In this document: piece by piece, positions 36,370-44,707 of the stretch
Position numbering within the stretch: position 1 is the first letter of the stretch
Layout: every line of letters begins with the position of its first letter
Assembly (NCBI GenBank): GCA_963820395.1
Contig: CAWGAE010000031.1
Coordinates: 33,393-97,392, forward strand
Length of the DNA: 64,000 nt
Source of the DNA: DATFVJ01 sp963820395
Lineage (GTDB): Bacteria; Actinomycetota; Actinomycetes; Streptosporangiales; Streptosporangiaceae
Reading direction: 5' to 3'
Program-made: the position numbers and the translations under genes
The notes under the pieces: model-generated
Seen by the model: the letters and a program-made list of their open reading frames with translations, nothing else
The model's database searches: none
What the model was told of the DNA's origin: nothing

Positions 36370-36529
36370 GCCGCGGACTGACCTCCCCACAGCCGTTGCG
36401 GGTGGACTCTGCGGCTCCCGGGTTGTCCCATGCCCACGACGCCTGCCGCGATCACGGAGGAAATCCAGCACCGTCTTGACGCTTAGCATTACGCAGACCT
36501 CCAGGCATTGTGCTATCCAGTCGCCTGTG

Positions 36530-37330
36530 CCCCCTTGCCCTGCAGACGGTTTTCCCGTCTTCCTCGGCAGGTCGGCCGGGTAGCCCCGGTGCATTGCCGC
36601 ACCGGGGCCCCCAAAGGACCGGGCATGCGCTCCATCCCCGCGTAATGGGGACGATCTTCGCCAATACCGCGGCGGCGTTGGCCCCGCGAAGTTCGTGGAA
36701 CTCCCCGGCAAGCCGTTTCCGGAACCTCATGATGGCCGTGGCGCTCGGTTTGATAAGCAGCTTGCCGTTTGGGTAGCGGCGGAGGCTGAATCCGAGGAAA
36801 TCGAACGCCCCACTGCGGTGAACGATCCTGGTTTTGGCCTCGTTGAAGGCCAGCCCCCGCGGCGCCAGCCATGCGGCCAGCCGCGCCTTAACCTGCTCGG
36901 CCTGCTGCCTGGATTGACAGCGCACGACCGTCATCAGCATATCTGGTGAGCGCCGGGCTGCCGCCGGTCAATGTCCCGGCGTCCCTGCCGGTGGGTAGAT
37001 AGCGGACGCCTGCGGCCGCCTCCAGCCCATGCAATGCGATATTCAACAGCAAAGGCGATATCACCCCGCCCTGGGGAGTTCCCTCCCCGGTCGGCGCGAA
37101 CCCTTTCCGGCCTCGAAAATCCCCGCCCTCAGCCAACCGACGATTATCCCCTCCGCGGGGAACCCGCCGAGCATACCGAGGAGGTGCTCGTGGCTGATTT
37201 AGTCGAATGCGCTAGCCAGGTCCGCGTCGAGTATCCATACTCGACGCGATTTCCCGTACAAGGTCTGGAACAATGATCCGATTGCGTCATGGCAGCCGCG
37301 GCCCGGGCGGAACCCATAGGATCGGGGCGT
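36530..37330 (-). pseudogene. Group II intron reverse transcriptase remnant
   Basis: Leftward pieces in different frames give the RT motifs in order: YGFRPGRGCHDAIGSL and DADLASAFD (37199-37315), GTPQGGVISPLLLNIALHGL and the catalytic YADD (36900-37110), then FNEAKTRIVHRSGAFDFLGF and RRYPNGKLLIKPSA (36700-36880). A TAA replaces a sense codon after AFD and there are at least two more frame changes. N-terminus, maturase tail and intron domains V-VI are not found. Decayed mobile intron. Confidence 0.75.
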
Positions 37331-37339
37331 TATGGTGAT

Positions 37340-38160
37340 CATGGTCATTTGTGCCTGTCGCCCCCGAGTACACGTGCCGAGGAGCGGCGTCGCGCTGCCA
37401 ATGCACGGTTGCGGCAGGTGGTGGACGCCAAGGACACCGAGATCGGCGCGTTGACGGCGGCAGTCGCGGCGCAGCTGTTTCACCGCTGGGCTGGCCGCCC
37501 TTGATGAACGGCTGGCGGCCGTTGATGAGCGGATCGCGGCCGTTGATGAGCGGATCGCGGCGTTAGAGGCCGAGCTGGCCAGGTTGCGGGCGCAGATCGC
37601 AAGAATTCGGCGAATTCCTCGATCCCGCCGTCGCAGGATTCGATCGGGGCCAAGGCCAAGCGGAAGAAAGCGTCCTCGCAGCGGGTGCGGTAAAAGGACC
37701 GCAAACCGGCCGGGCAGCTGGGCCACAGGGGTCCGGGCTGGAGCCCACGTCTGCCCGGATCGGACCGGGCAGCCCGATCCGCCGGCCGGATGCCCGGGGT
37801 GCGGCGCCGGGTTATCCGATGCCGCCGATGCGGGGCGCGAGCTGGACGCAGATCTGGGACGTCCCGCCGATCGAGCTGGAGAAGATCTGCTGGATCTTCC
37901 CGCGCCGCAGGTGCGGCTGCTGCCGCACGACGACGACCGCGGCGGTGCCGTTCGGGCAGGCCGCAGCCGGGTTCGATACGGCGATGACGACCGCGCTGGC
38001 CGCCGAACCGGTGAGGTGCGGCGACGAAACCCCGGCTAGCATCGTGCAACCCGGACACCGGCGCAGGCGGCGAGGTAGTCCCGGGTGCCAGTCTTGGGCG
38101 GTTTCCGCACCCACTCACTTCCTGCGGCGTAGCCAGCGGCCGACGCTCATGTGCCGTCTT
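37340..38160 (+). pseudogene. IS66-family transposase remnant
   Basis: Rightward pieces: LRQVVDAKDTEIGALTAAVA, then a coiled coil with 21-bp repeats (AAVDERIAAVDERIAALEAE), the basic KPGRQLGHRGPG segment, a CPGCGAGL zinc motif and WTQIWDVPPIELEKI, in IS66 order but in at least three frames. The catalytic DDE domain is missing. It lies next to the group II intron remnant. Confidence 0.68.
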
Positions 38161-38269
38161 CGCCGTCGTCGCCCCTGGGTCGCCACTGACATGGTTGCTC
38201 CTAAAATGGAAGTCATCCAGCTAGGATAGGATCACAGCCGGACGTACGAGAACTGTTGCGCCCGGTCAA

Positions 38270-38986
38270 GTGGCATGGTTTACTGCCAAGATGGCAGGAA
38301 GGGCAAAGGAGCCTGGGCCGTCGAGCGCGCGGGTCGCGGCGAACCTCCGCAAGATCAGGCTGTCCCGCGACGGGCTCAGCACCGCGGCCCTGTCCCGGCG
38401 GCTCGGCCTGATCAAGCAGCCCATCCTGGACACCGGCATTACCAAAATCGAGAAAGGTGACCGCAAGGTCGACGTCGATGACCTGGTCGCACTCGCGGTC
38501 GCGCTCGGTGTCACCCCGAACAGGCTGCTCCTGCCGGAGATAGACCTTCCGGGTGTGACGCGCCGCGTCAGGCTCACCCCGGCGGGCGTGACCGGCCAGC
38601 CTGACCAGCTCTGGGAATGGGCCCAGGGTGAGACGCCGCCCTGTGTGCAAGTTCCCGGCGCGGATGCCTGGATCGGGACCGGGGAACACCCAGACCTTGA
38701 GTTCTCCGTTCATAACCGGCCTTACCTGACTGTCATGAACGCGGATATCGGCGGGTCTCCGGCTAGCGAAGCCCAGGCGAAGGTCATGCGTGATCTGCTG
38801 GTGGGCGTGGTGAGCGCGCTGGCGGAGGGCAGGACGGCAACCGAGATCCGCCGGATTGTCGAGATCGGTATCCTCACGACCAACCTCGAGGGCCCTGAGG
38901 CCGCCGTGGCACGCATGCAGCAGGAGGCGGCCCGCCGCAAGGTGGAAGCCGCGGACGGGGAGGCGGCTGCCCATGGCGGTGAGTGA
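38270..38986 (+). CDS. XRE-type HTH regulator linked to integrase
   Basis: 238 residues from GTG 38270 (ATG 38291 is an alternative). The N-terminal HTH is seen in ANLRKIRLSRDGLSTAALSR and ITKIEKGDRKVDVDDLVALA. The remaining 150 residues have no recognised domain. Its 3' end overlaps the integrase start by 14 bp, so the two are co-translated; it probably controls the integrase of a mobile element. Confidence 0.82.
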   Translation: MAWFTAKMAGRAKEPGPSSARVAANLRKIRLSRDGLSTAALSRRLGLIKQPILDTGITKIEKGDRKVDVDDLVALAVALGVTPNRLLLPEIDLPGVTRRVRLTPAGVTGQPDQLWEWAQGETPPCVQVPGADAWIGTGEHPDLEFSVHNRPYLTVMNADIGGSPASEAQAKVMRDLLVGVVSALAEGRTATEIRRIVEIGILTTNLEGPEAAVARMQQEAARRKVEAADGEAAAHGGE

Positions 38987-40259
38987 CCGCTGGCACAAGT
39001 CCCGGCCCGCACCTGGTGAACCCGAATTCGAGCACAAGAAAGTCCCGGCCGCTGAGCATGGTGAAGGTGACCGCTGGCAGGTCCGCTGGTGCGGAACCGA
39101 CGGGCGGCAGCGCAAGCAGAACTTCGCCAGGCGCCCGGACGCCGACAGGTTCGACGCGAAGGTCACGACAGAGCTGGACACCGGCTCCGACGTGGACCCG
39201 AGGTCAGGCAAGGTCACCTTCCGCGTCTTCGCGAAGCAGTGGCTCAGTTCGCAGACCACCGACGTGACGACGGCCCACCAGATCGGCATGCGGGTGCGCA
39301 AGCACGTCTACCCGCATCTCGGCGACAAGCAGATCGGCCCGCTCGGGCGCTCACCGTCGACCATGCAGGCATCGATCAGGGGCCTCGAGGTCGAGCTTGC
39401 GCCGAGGACGATCCGTGGCATCGTGTCCTGGGTGTCGGCGGGGTTCAACGGGGCCGCCGAGGACCAGATCATCGCCCGTAACCCGTGCGCGTCCCGGTCT
39501 GTGCGCGTCCCGAAGCCCGAGCGTAAGCGCGTCGTGCCGTGGGACCTGGCGCAGCTGCGGGCTGTCCAGGCCGCCATGCCGCAGCGCTACCACGCCATGG
39601 GGGATTTGGCGGCCGGTGTGTGCGCGCACCGGCAAGGCGAGGTGTTCGGATCGGCGCCGACGACATCGGCTTCGCGGCCGGGATGGTGCGGATCGTGCGG
39701 CAGGTTCAGATCGTGCCGGGCCTGGACGGCCGGGCCCGGGTGCTGGCGTTCGCGCCGCCCAAGGGCCGGAAGCCGCGAGACGTGCCGCTCCCGCCGAGCG
39801 TGGCCGCGCGCCGGGCGCACATGAAGCGCTTCCCGCCGGTGGCGGTGACGCTGCAGTGGCGGATAGTGGACGGTAAACCGGTCACGGTGCGGCTGGTGTT
39901 CATCACCCCGGAGGGCGGCCCTGTGAAAAGGTCAGTGTTCGACGGGATGTCGAACCGGTGCCTGCAGGCGGCCGGGGTTCCGGTGGTGCGGGAGAACGGG
40001 ATGCACGCGCTGCGGCACACCGCCGCCTCGGCGTGGCTGTACGCGGGGGTGGACATCGGCGCGGTGGCCCGAGTACCTGGGCCATCACGGCCCGGGGTTC
40101 ACACTGCGGACATACCGGCATCTGATGCCGGGCACGCCGGACCGAGCGCGCCGGGCGGTGGAGGAGTTCCTCATCACCAAGCACCCGGACCTGACCGGCC
40201 TGGACCACGAGCTCGCGGACCTGTACAAGCCGCCGGGCGGAGAGGATGGCGCGAGGTGA
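38973..40259 (+). CDS. Tyrosine recombinase/integrase, two compensating frameshifts
   Basis: Site-specific recombinase of phage/ICE type. An N-terminal SAM-like core-binding domain (FAKQWLSSQTTDVTTAHQIG) is followed by the catalytic domain: Arg in CAHRQGEVFG, HALRHTAASAW (H-x-x-R), LGHHG and the nucleophile Tyr in LRTYRHLMPG. The frame is lost by about -1 at 39650 and restored by +1 at about 40070; corrected length 428 residues. All catalytic residues survive, so sequence error or a very recent mutation is likely. ATG at 38973 overlaps the XRE gene. No tRNA or obvious att repeat was found next to it. Confidence 0.83.
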
Positions 40260-40345
40260 TGTGCCCTGTGAGTGTCCCGGACAGTGCCCAGGGAGGGTGT
40301 TTTGGCTGGTAGCCGGAGTATCGCACGAAATCACCTTGTGTAGTC

Positions 40346-40978
40346 ATGAAGCCGGCGGCAATCTGCCCGCGCTGCGGCGGGCCCGTGCACGAACCGAGCG
40401 CATGGACGAGTGCGTGGCGCTGCTGTAGGCACGGCGAGGTATATCCGCTGTTTCCCGCGCATGCGCCGTCACGGGAAGGCATGGAAGCGCTGTTGCGCAA
40501 CGCTGCCGTTCCGGTGTGGCTGCCCTGGCCGCTACCGGCCGGGTGGCTGGTGACTGGCTACGCGGGTGCCGGCGACGAGCGGACGGGTGCGCGAGCGTGC
40601 GTCGTCGCGCTGTCCGGGCCGAACCCGGTCGGCGGTCCCGGCGACCTGCTCGTGGTGGCGGAGGAGCCCGGCGTTGGCCTTGGCGCCAGGCTGGCCGGCC
40701 TTGACGGGCCAGATCCCGGCGAGGATTTCGCGACGAAGCCGCCATGTGCGAGCGTGCGCTACGGCAGGCACGAGTTTCCGCTGTGGCACGTGCAGGCGCC
40801 AGACCGTGCGGTGTTCGCGGGCGAGGCGATGGGGAACTGGCTATGGGCGGTGCTGTGGCCGGACTCCGCGGGTTTGCTGCTAGTGGAAACGCTCACCTTG
40901 CGCGATCTGCGGGATCCTGGCCAGGATCTGGACGTGCCCTTCGGCGCCCTTTCGCCGCGGTTGCCCAAGCCCAGCTAA
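40346..40978 (+). CDS. DUF6758 family protein
   Basis: 210 residues starting MKPAAICPRCGGPVHEPSAW, with a CPRC...WRCCRHG zinc-ribbon-like N-terminus (four Cys in the first 30 residues) and a β-rich body. This matches DUF6758, a family I know only from actinobacteria, next to a PHP-domain gene as here. Function unknown. Its position right after the integrase suggests the element inserted just upstream of this core gene. Confidence 0.82.
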   Translation: MKPAAICPRCGGPVHEPSAWTSAWRCCRHGEVYPLFPAHAPSREGMEALLRNAAVPVWLPWPLPAGWLVTGYAGAGDERTGARACVVALSGPNPVGGPGDLLVVAEEPGVGLGARLAGLDGPDPGEDFATKPPCASVRYGRHEFPLWHVQAPDRAVFAGEAMGNWLWAVLWPDSAGLLLVETLTLRDLRDPGQDLDVPFGALSPRLPKPS

Positions 40979-41265
40979 GCGGCGCTGTAATGGAGATCAC
41001 GAGCGCCCCGGCTCGCGACAGGTGACGCACCCGCCCAGCCGTCTGCCAGTCCCGCCCGGCCTGCTTTCACCACCGCACGTAGTCGGCCCGCGCTTCCGTG
41101 GACGCGTCGGTCGTGTTCTCCGCAGGGTCCTGGCCAAGTCGCAGCTGCTGCAGGCACTCATCCGCGACGCGCGCGACCCGTTCGCCGTCGTCGACCACCG
41201 TCCAGTACAGCACAAGCACGGTTCTGCGTCGGATCGATTGAGACAGGACATTAACATCGGCTGTC

Positions 41266-42117
41266 GTGCGCATAGACATGCACGTCCACAGCAGCGCGTC
41301 CGACGGCACCGACCGGCCGGCCGAGGTAATGCGCCGCGCACGCGCGGCGGGCGTCGACGTCGTCGCGCTGACCGATCACGACACGACCGCGGGCCTGGGG
41401 GAGGCAGCGCGTGCGTTGCCGGCCGGACTCACCCTTGTCCCAGGCATCGAATTGTCGTGCTTCGTCGGCTCCCACAGCGTGCACCTGCTGGGCTACCTTT
41501 TCGATACCGGTGATCCGGACCTGGTGGCCGAATGCGCGAAAATCCGAGAGTCCCGCGTTGAGCGCGCTCGGGGCATGGTGGCGCGGCTTCGCGGGCTTGG
41601 GGTTCCCGTTACGTGGCAGCAGGTTACCGAGATCGCGGACGGCGGCACGGTTGGCCGGCCGCATGTCGCCCGTGCCATGATCGCCGTCGGCGCGATCAGC
41701 CTCTTCAATGAGGCGTTCACGACGCGCTGGATCGCACCCGGCGGCCGAGCCTACGTCGGCAGGTACGGGCCGGCCCCGGCCCGGGCAATCGACCTGGTGC
41801 GAGCCGCGGGCGGAGTGGCGGCCCTCGCCCATCCGCGAGCCGGGCGGGGCGGGCCGCTCTCAATGGAGCTGCTCGCCGAGCTCGCGGCGAACGGGCTGGC
41901 CGGGATCGAGGTTGACCATCCCGATCACAACCAGGCGGAACGGGCCCAGCTGCGTCGCGAGGCGAGTGAGCTAGGCCTGCTCGTGCTGGGGTCGAGCGAC
42001 GATCACGGGAGCCTCACCGGCCACAGGATCGGCCGCGAGACGACGTCGCCCGGCGTATACGAGCACATCCTCGCGCTCGCGACCGGCGCGAAGCCCCTGC
42101 ACGGCCCGCCACTGTAG
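41266..42117 (+). CDS. PHP-domain phosphoesterase
   Basis: 283 residues from GTG 41266. PHP metal motifs: DMHVHSSASDGT near the N-terminus, LTDHDTT near 37, PGIELSC, the ALAHPR segment and a terminal GSSDDHG. Family members are trinuclear-metal phosphoesterases such as nucleoside 3',5'-bisphosphate or RNA exonucleases (RNase AM type). Context with DUF6758 and a RecB-like nuclease is conserved in actinobacteria from memory. Confidence 0.9.
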   Translation: MRIDMHVHSSASDGTDRPAEVMRRARAAGVDVVALTDHDTTAGLGEAARALPAGLTLVPGIELSCFVGSHSVHLLGYLFDTGDPDLVAECAKIRESRVERARGMVARLRGLGVPVTWQQVTEIADGGTVGRPHVARAMIAVGAISLFNEAFTTRWIAPGGRAYVGRYGPAPARAIDLVRAAGGVAALAHPRAGRGGPLSMELLAELAANGLAGIEVDHPDHNQAERAQLRREASELGLLVLGSSDDHGSLTGHRIGRETTSPGVYEHILALATGAKPLHGPPL

Positions 42118-42670
42118 TCCCTGCCGCGTGGGCGCCCGCGGGTGAGAAGTCCCGGCGGTCAAGGAGGATCACCTCGATCGGCGGTCGTCACTGACGGGGC
42201 ACCCGGTAATGCGAGAGCGAGCCGTTCAAGATCACGCCCTGGTCAAAACGAGCGGCCTCGAACAGTGCGTCGGTTTACCCGCCGTGCGCCAGCTCCGGCG
42301 GTCCCTGACCATGTTGAAACTCCGGCCAGTTCGCAGCCAAAGTCTCAGATCAGTCTGGGCACACCGCACGCATAACCTCGTGCAGGCGTTCCGGTGCCGC
42401 GGAGAACACCGGAAACGGGTAGTTGGCTGGTTCTTGCCGGGAAAATCAATGTGCGTGCAGGACGAAAACAAGGTGCCTGCCTGTTCGTATGTCGCCGAAT
42501 TCAGCCATGAAACCAAATACGCTGGATGGGTGCGGCTCCCGCACAACCACCCCTGCCCGGGCACCGGCCAGCGGCAAGCCCTGGCGCGGGCGGCTGAACC
42601 CGGGTGGCGTGAGCGATGCAGCCGCCTGCTGGCGGCGCACGATTTCGACTGTGCGGAAGGAGAACACGAG
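42118..42670. other. Intergenic region without recognised gene
   Basis: About 550 bp. The metallo-beta-lactamase frame is open back to 42209 but shows no family homology before the GTG at 42671, and the other frames are unconvincing. Nothing recognised. Confidence 0.4.
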
Positions 42671-43339
42671 GTGACCACGCGCATTGATCGCGTCGTCTCG
42701 TCCGGGGTGCTTGTCGTGGACGGCGCTGACAACGCGAACCGCGCTGCCAAGCAGGTGGAGAACAACACCTGGATCGTCGGTGACGACGAGGAGGTGATCG
42801 TGATCGACCCGGCCCATGACGCCGCCGTCGTGCTCGACGCCGTGGGGGGTCGTGAGGTGCTCGCGGTCGTCTGCACGCACGGGCACGCCGACCACATCGG
42901 CGCGGCGGTCGAGGTGGCCGAGCGGGACGAGGCGCCCATCGCGCTTCACCCGGACGACCGGCTGGAGTGGCGGGGGGTCCATCCCGGGGACGAGCCCGAC
43001 ATCGACATGGCCGACGGTGGCAGCTTCCAGGTCGCCGGTGTGCGGCTCGAGGTGCTGCACACGCCCGGGCACAGCCGCGGTGCGGTCTGCATCTACTGCG
43101 AGGATCTCGGCGTGGTCTTCTCGGGCGACACCCTGCTCAGGGGAAGGCCCGGGCCTTACGGTGACAACTATCCGGATTTCCCTGGTCAGCTCACCTCGAT
43201 CGGCGAGAACTTGCTGACCCTGCCCGCGAGCACCCGGGTGCTCCCCGGGCACGGCGAGGAGACCACCATCGCGGCCGAAGAGAAGCTGTTCGACTCATGG
43301 GTGGCTTCGGGGCCGGATGCGCTCGTCACGGACACCTGA
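42671..43339 (+). CDS. Metallo-beta-lactamase-fold hydrolase (glyoxalase II-like)
   Basis: 222 residues. GTG at 42671 has AAGGAG 8 nt upstream. Zinc ligands: THGHADH (HxHxDH), HTPGHSRG, FSGDTLL and LPGHGEET, the order of MBL-fold hydrolases of the glyoxalase II/YcbL type. Likely a thioester hydrolase; exact substrate unknown. A hairpin terminator follows. Confidence 0.9.
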   Translation: MTTRIDRVVSSGVLVVDGADNANRAAKQVENNTWIVGDDEEVIVIDPAHDAAVVLDAVGGREVLAVVCTHGHADHIGAAVEVAERDEAPIALHPDDRLEWRGVHPGDEPDIDMADGGSFQVAGVRLEVLHTPGHSRGAVCIYCEDLGVVFSGDTLLRGRPGPYGDNYPDFPGQLTSIGENLLTLPASTRVLPGHGEETTIAAEEKLFDSWVASGPDALVTDT

Positions 43340-43373
43340 TTTAGCTGCGGCATGGATTCCGCTGATTGCTTAG

Positions 43374-43401
43374 CCCGAAGTTCCCCGCGGGGGGCTTCGG
43401 G
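43374..43401 (+). terminator. GC-rich hairpin terminator
   Basis: CCCGAAG (43374-43380) pairs with CTTCGGG (43395-43401), with a CCCC/GGGG inner stem, 34 bp after the MBL gene stop. No T run, as is common for actinobacterial terminators. Confidence 0.55.
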
Positions 43402-43514
43402 TCCGCGGGCCAATCTTGCTCGCCTGGGTAAGTCAGATCGGCGCTCATCACGATTCATCCTCAGGCGGCCGGTCGATTGTGCCAGGAGGCATCACGGTAG
43501 GTCAGGATAAGCGG

Positions 43515-44517
43515 GTGGACCAGTTAGGTTTCGAGGGCATGCCGCAGCGGCTCTACCCGTGTACGCCATCCCGGCTCACGGCCTGGCTCGACTGCCCGCG
43601 CCGGTACCGGATGACCTATCTGGACCGCCCGCCGCCCCCCAAGGGGCCGCCGTGGGCGCACAACAGCCTCGGCGCGACCGTGCACAACGCGCTCGCCGGG
43701 TGGTGGCGGCTGCCGCTGGCTGAGCGCACCGCCGTCGCGGCGGGCGGCCTGCTCGAGCGTGGCTGGATCACTGAGGGTTTCGCCGACGCCGCACAGTCGG
43801 CCTTCTACCGCGCAATCGCACGCCAGATGGTCGAGGAATATGTCGGCGGGCTCGACCCCGCCGACGAGCCTGTCGGCGTGGAGCGCACGGTGGCGACACG
43901 GACGGACCGGATCGCGCTGTCCGGCCGGATCGACCGGCTCGACGAGCGGGTCACGGACCACGGGGGCAACAAGGATCACGGGGGCAACAAGGACCACGGG
44001 GACAACAAGGACCACGGGGACAACAAGGACCACGGGGGCAACAAGACACGGGGGCTACAGGGACCACAGGGACGGTGAGGTGGCGGGCGGCACCGAGCTG
44101 GTCGTGGTGGATTACAAGACCGGGCGGCACGTGCTCACCGTCGACGACGCGCGAACCTCGCTGCCGCTCGCCCTCTATGCGCTAGCCGCGGAGCGGGTGA
44201 TGCGGCGGCGCTGCCGCCGCGTCGAACTGCACCACCTGCCGACCGGCCAGGTGCTCTCCTGGGTGCACTCCGACGATGCGCTGAGCCGCCAGTTGCGCAG
44301 GGCCACCGAGATCGCCGCCGAATGCGCCGCGGCCGACGAGCGGTACCGCAGCGGGCTTACCCCGAAGCGGTACGACGAGGTCTTCCCACCGCACCCGCGG
44401 CCTGCCTGCGGCTGGTGCGACTACCTGCGCCACTGCCCGGAGGGGCAGGCGGCGGCCACGCCGCGCCTGCCGTGGGATGGCCTGGCTGCACCGGGCCCGG
44501 CCGCCGCAACGTCCTGA
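43515..44517 (+). CDS. RecB-like PD-(D/E)XK nuclease, +1 frameshift in an internal repeat
   Basis: Cas4/RecB-family nuclease. N-terminal TPSRLTAWLDCPRRYRMTYL and GATVHNALAGWW, middle ALSGRIDRLDE with the catalytic Asp, then in the next frame ELVVVDYKTGRHV (D-x-K core), and a C-terminal ACGWCDYLRHCPEG Cys cluster that with the first Cys would form a 4Fe-4S site. Between the two catalytic strands is an insertion of five 18-bp repeats (DHGGNK/DHGDNK) and a degenerate sixth where the frame shifts +1 (about 44040-44080). Corrected length 333 residues. GTG 43515; ATG 43539 is an alternative. It probably acts in DNA repair. Confidence 0.82.
43956..44045 (+). repeat. 18-bp coding tandem repeat, five copies
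   Basis: Units of GACCACGGGGGCAACAAG with C/T and G/A variants, encoding DHGGNK or DHGDNK, between RIDRLDE and VVVDYKTG of the nuclease. A sixth, shortened unit follows. Confidence 0.92.
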
Positions 44518-44534
44518 CTGAGGCTTGCGGCGGA

Positions 44535-44551
44535 CGGCGGTACGGCCGCCG
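44535..44551 (+). terminator. Short GC hairpin after the nuclease gene
   Basis: CGGCGG (44535-44540) and CCGCCG (44546-44551) with a 5-nt loop, 18 bp after the nuclease stop. Weak evidence; no T tract. Confidence 0.3.
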
Positions 44552-44707
44552 AGCGCTCGCTCTGGACCTGGCGACACGCCCGCACTTTGCCAGCCCAAAA
44601 CCAACGTTTGACCGAATAGTCCAGTATTGCGACAATTGGGTGAGTCCCTAGCCGCTACCCCCCGCGTCGGTCCACCACTCTGTAGGCCGCCCGAGAGGCA
44701 TGCCCGC

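Noticed and set aside
38973..40345. tRNA-type attachment site beside the integrase
   Set aside because: No tRNA-like sequence or clear direct repeat could be found near the integrase.
41067..41309. 80-codon minus-strand frame divergent from the PHP gene
   Set aside because: Overlaps the PHP start, no recognised family, and a plus-strand frame is equally plausible.
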